Source: Rutidosis leptorrhynchoides
Lineage: Eukaryota; Streptophyta; Magnoliopsida; Asterales; Asteraceae
Assembly: GCF_046630445.1 (NCBI RefSeq)
Contig: NC_092338.1
Span: forward strand, 15,972,001-16,036,000
Length of the DNA: 64,000 nucleotides
Direction: 5' to 3'
Positions 60,329 through 64,000 of the stretch are shown here, piece by piece (position 1 is the first letter of the stretch; each line of letters opens with the position of its first letter). The notes under the pieces were generated by a model. The model ran no database searches and had not been told where the DNA came from. It was given only the letters and a program-made list of their open reading frames with translations. A program made the position numbers and the translations under genes.

Positions 60329-61237
60329 ATTTGGGTTTTGAAGCTTTATAGTGTTATCTGTTTATATCTTTGCATGGTAACCTTTTTTTTTTTGCTTTTC
60401 TTGGTTTTTTCCTACTTTATGTATACTTGGTTGTAGTATGTGATTGTTTATGTTGGTTATTTTTGTACATGTTATCGTTGCTTTTTGATCTGCTATATTG
60501 GATAATTTTGTTATTGTTAGTTTTAGGCATTTACTGTTGTTGTCCCTGGGAGCCTTTTTTCGGTTTTTTGGGATGGTAATGTTGTTATCAGTCTATCGTG
60601 TTCGGCTACATTAGTTTAATGGCCAGTAACAAACGTCCTAAAACCTCCGCCGAGGATGGGGGTGGTGTTATTGATAATGCAACCTGCATAAATTAATAAA
60701 TCATGACTCAAGGTTATGGAAGGTGGACTTGTCATTGTATGTAGTTGCGTAGTGTTGTTTTAAAGTCTAAAAGTTAGGTAATAGTTTAATTCGCTGAGAG
60801 ATTATATGTGATTCTATAAGTTGCTTTTGTTATTATTTTTCATTCGAGTTTCGTTATCATCTCATGGATATAGCAGGAAGGTAAAAATGGGTAGGAACAA
60901 ATGTATGTGATTGACTCAATTTTCAGTCATAAGGGTTGGTAAAATGATGGCTTCGAATCGATGCATTGGTGAATTATTTATGTAAATGATGGTGTATGGT
61001 TATTATAAAAAGCAAGGTTAGTAATTAATTGTGTTTATTTCATCCACAAACCAACTTAAGATCCTTTGTACAATTGTCAATATGATGTAATATAAGGATT
61101 CAACAATGGGCGAATTCGATTGATGAGAGGTGTACTAACAACTTTGAGCGAATTCAACGATGGCCAAATTAGATTGTATTCATCATTCACTTTTTTTACT
61201 TAGTATACTGATATTTTTTTATTACGTTTTATTACAG

Positions 61238-61420
61238 GTGTACTCATTTTATCGGGATTTAGGAGATTGTAATCATGTATGCAACCACTGTTCGGAAGCA
61301 TTTCGGTTTGACGAGCGGGTTAAAGCGTATCCTTCTGATAACCATCTTCATTACCACAAATGTTGTGATGAGCGGGTTAAAGGTATTCTTGTGATCCACC
61401 GTTTTTACAATGATTTTCAG
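61238..61420 (+). pseudogene. Helitron Rep N-terminal-like exon
   Basis: Bounded by TTACAG before and GTATCT after, this 61-codon exon reads VYSFYRDLGDCNHVCNHC, then EAFRFDERVK and YHKCC. The pattern GDCxxxCxxC-x-A-x-F-x-x-x-ER...CC is the putative zinc-binding start of plant Helitron Rep/helicase proteins. No HUH endonuclease or helicase domain follows, so it is a leftover. A start exon MASNKRPKTSAEDGGG at 60619-60696 may belong to it. Confidence 0.55.
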
Positions 61421-61946
61421 GTATCTTTATTCGATTTAATTTTGATTTGTATCAGTGATCAGTGATGTTTGATAACTTGATGTTTAATCACTTCATTTTT
61501 AATAATTTGATCGTTTCTTTTCAATATGTTATATGGCCCTCCTGACCCGCCCATTTCGCTAGATACACAAACATAAAAGCAATAATGTTAAGCGTGAGGT
61601 TGTATTTTTTGTTGCTACACGTAATAATACCCTTTCTAATACATTCTCTTTATTGTGCTGCTATTACTTTATTCATCTACTGCTATTGCAATTTTTAATA
61701 ACTGTATTTTAGGTGCATTGTCTGTATATTTTCTTAGAATATTAATTTGTTTGGTAATGGCAAACCATTGAACTTATACTTTCTGTATTTCAGGTTATGT
61801 TGCGACTATTTAGTCCATGTAAGACAACTTTAACGTGATAAAACATGGGTATGTTATTCCTATAATCGCGGCTAATGTTGGTTAAAGAATGAAAATTCTG
61901 GATTGCATGTGATGTAAATATCTTTTTTATTTTTATTTCTGTATAG

Positions 61947-61994
61947 ACACCTCTTGAAAATCTCGAGCGTGTTTTGAGGGAAGATATTCAAAAG
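61947..61994 (+). pseudogene. Captured exon of RHD3/SEY1 (first)
   Basis: Exon TPLENLERVLREDIQK between TATAG and GTAAGT. It matches a segment of ROOT HAIR DEFECTIVE 3, the dynamin-like GTPase that fuses ER tubules. With the next exon it keeps gene order and intron positions, so a piece of genomic RHD3 was taken up. The GTPase domain start is absent, so there is no functional product. Confidence 0.7.
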
Positions 61995-62072
61995 GTAAGT
62001 TAGCTTCATTGCCCTGTTACCTAAAAGCCTAATACAATTGTGATGCTTCTAATCCTTTGTTCTTTGCTTCAG

Positions 62073-62135
62073 ATATGGGATTCTGTTCCCAAAGCAGAAG
62101 CCCACAAACAGACTCCACTGAGTTATTTTTTTAAT
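62073..62135 (+). pseudogene. Captured exon of RHD3/SEY1 (second)
   Basis: Exon IWDSVPKAEAHKQTPLS followed by YFFN, bounded by CTTCAG and GTAAGA. It directly continues the previous exon in RHD3. Further exon-like scraps at 62675-62720 (ESIPISGDYTRREGD) are not recognised. Confidence 0.7.
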
Positions 62136-63275
62136 GTAAGATTTCCTGATGTTGCTGATATATTAACAAGGGCCATTTAACTCCCTCAAGTCAAACCTTG
62201 GGTCTATTGCTTCATGTAGTTTTCGCCAAGACTTGCAAAGGTAATAAAAAAGTAATTTGGGGCCATTTGCAAAGGTAATTTCCTAGCTTATGTTCCTGCT
62301 GCGTAATCTCACGTGTTAGTGTTATTGTTGTGTATTTTGTTATCACCATTGACCGGGTATCTCAACTTCTGGGTCAAATAATTCAACATATTATATGATT
62401 ATACGTATTTAACTTGAAGCTTTTTTCTATAGAAATTAACATATGATGCAGCCCTGCGGTTCATATTGCCACAATGATTTCAAAAGCAAAGCATGTTAGA
62501 TGTGGTATGAAACTGAATTTTATGTGAGTTAGTGCTTCATTATAATCTGTTTTAAATTATTGCTTTAATGTACCATATATTTGTCCTCTGATTTCATCTT
62601 TGCTTATTTTGTAGTTAGCCACGCTTCACCATCTGAGTTTACTAATGTAGTCATGTTTCTTTAGAGTCGATTCCAATCAGTGGGGATTATACAAGACGAG
62701 AAGGTGATCAGGTAATTTCCTCACAAACAAGTTGTCTAATAATTGAAATATTAATTTTTTGTAGGTACACTCCTGATGGCACCAAGACTATCGAGTTTTA
62801 GAACATTTCGCTTATCGAAAGTGTACGATTTTGAGGATTCAGTAGATGTCTCTTATTTTTGTTGATCTTGAGAGCAATTAGCGGATCAACCACAAAGCAT
62901 TTTAACACCAAATGCTTTTGCTAAAGCCTTGCTTATACATGTTACAAATAGTGAGAGTGGCATTTTAATCGACTAAACATGTAGTGCATTAAAACAACAA
63001 TTACAAAATGACATTATCTAACATATGGGCTCATAAATCTATTTACTATCTATTTCTGTATAGACATAGTGTATGGGTACTACTTGGTTCATTAATGCAA
63101 GTATTGTAAATATTGCATATATAATTATTACTTATAAATCTAATAAGTAATACAGTTTGGCTTGAAAAAATATAAAACGTTAGTTATTAGCGGGTCAAGG
63201 GTATCCGCAAGCACATATTGTTTAGTATGTAGATTTTTAGAGCTGCCGTGCAACGCACGGGCTCTTAAAATCTAG

Positions 63276-63764
63276 TTAAATATATATCACATGTTAAACC
63301 GTCGCAAATTTGGTATATTAGTCAAGACTATTGAAAAGGTCGTTACAAGAGAAGAATATATCTATTCACCTAAATTAGTTAAGCGACAAAATTTAGTTAC
63401 AGAAAATTTATCAACACGTATAAATAAACGTATAAATATTAAAAAGTTTTAGACAAAATTACATGGGGGTTCCTGTGGTATGTTCAAAACTACAACCGGA
63501 GTTAAAAAAAAAAAATTTTGACTTGGGAGGTCACTATGGTATGCCACGGGCTCTTAAACTTAAAAGGAATTTTTAAAATTTGTAAACAACACGGGCTCTT
63601 AAACTCAAAAGAATTTTTAAAATTTATCAACACCGCGGGCTCTTAAATAATTCTTATACTTTTCCTATTTTATTGGTATCGCTATTTACATACCAATATG
63701 AATTGCAAATTTTATCTTTTGCACGGTTTATTACACACCCGTGCAATGCACGGGCTCAAAAACC

Positions 63765-63766
<2 letters not shown>
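63276..63766. other. Repeat-rich stretch with more Helitron-like 3' hairpins
   Basis: No gene. ACGGGCTCTTAAA-type motifs recur at about 63548, 63592 and 63636. A full hairpin CACCCGTGCAATGCACGGGC lies at about 63737-63756, followed by TCAAAAACCTACT. These look like the ends of one or more further Helitrons. Confidence 0.5.

Positions 63767-63842
<76 letters not shown>
63767..63842. repeat. (TA)n microsatellite, ~76 bp
   Basis: Uninterrupted TA units directly after the last Helitron-like end. Confidence 0.95.
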
Positions 63843-63848
<6 letters not shown>

Positions 63849-63864
63849 TATTATAAAGCGCGTG

Positions 63865-64000
63865 CTAATAATCCTATGTGTCATCTTCTCAATTAATCTA
63901 AATTAAATTGTCCTACGTGTCATTCTATTAATTAATCTGAATTGCATAATCCTACGTGTCATTCTATTATTAAATCGAATTAAATATTAAATTAATTAAA
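63865..64000. repeat. Tandem ~41-bp units with CCTACGTGTCATTCTA
   Basis: Three units, each with (C)CTA(C/T)GTGTCAT followed by AATTAATCT-AATT, run to the window edge. Such CTACGTGTCA motifs are common near Helitron 5' ends in plants; the element itself would continue to the right. Confidence 0.6.

Larger units (their letters stand above)
60329..63275 (+). mobile_element. Helitron 3' part carrying Rep-like and captured RHD3 exons
   Basis: The right end has the hairpin GCCGTGCAACGCACGGGC, then TCTTAAAATCTAG and T, a standard Helitron 3' end. Inside are a possible start exon (60619), a Rep-like exon (61238-61420) and two exons of a host RHD3/SEY1 gene (61947-61994 and 62073-62135). The Helitron 5' end (TC...) was not found; the left limit is only where the Tekay LTR stops. 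Between exons the DNA is AT-rich and intron-like. Confidence 0.65.

Noticed and set aside
60370-60579. 69-codon hydrophobic frame
   Set aside because: T-rich intron-like DNA within the Helitron; composition alone explains it.

Overview
The window is plant nuclear DNA, most likely from the daisy family (Asteraceae). It is AT-rich, its genes carry GT-AG introns, and three host genes have clear plant orthologues. Several long terminal repeats start with ends I associate with Asteraceae Ty3/gypsy families, such as TGTAGTGACCCG and TGTGACGACCC on the minus strand. The family assignment is recognition from memory, not a search. About three quarters of the window is transposon.

Layout. Bases 1-7334 hold the 5' half of a minus-strand Athila-like gypsy element that runs off the left edge. 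Bases 7335-12938 are remnants of other gypsy LTRs, long (TA)n arrays and a Micron-like fold-back element. They interrupt a possible GRF zinc-finger gene whose first exon lies at 12983-13075. A 6.27-kb copia element with nearly identical LTRs sits at 14583-20856 (TSD GTTTT). A hAT DNA transposon occupies 20894-42022 (TSD GTAATCAC). It was split near the 3' end of its transposase gene by a 17.1-kb Athila-like element at 24245-41393 (TSD GTTAT).

The gene-bearing part is 42.5-51.4 kb. It holds a PRELI/MSF1 mitochondrial lipid-transfer gene (+), a nine-exon TRM5 tRNA m1G37 methyltransferase gene (-) convergent with it, and a two-exon single-membrane-span protein gene (-). Short hAT-type MITEs with perfect 8-bp target duplications lie in introns of the last two genes and between them. 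The right end holds (TAA)n arrays, a short Helitron, an Emigrant-like MITE, further hAT MITEs, the 5' end of a Tekay-like gypsy element with two primer-binding motifs, and the 3' part of a Helitron that carries a Rep-like exon and two exons of the host gene RHD3/SEY1.

Two signals stand out. First, both Athila-like elements carry pairs of short perfect palindromes spaced 32 bp centre to centre (31 in one case). One pair lies just upstream of the TATA box in each LTR, one in the leader and, in the complete copy, one more downstream of pol. The palindromic word differs between the two elements but is shared by all sites within one element, so it looks like a copy-specific DNA-recognition code. 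Second, the young copia element has no recognisable tRNA primer-binding site. The first bases after its 5' LTR are a perfect 16-nt complement of a segment inside that LTR, which suggests self-primed reverse transcription.
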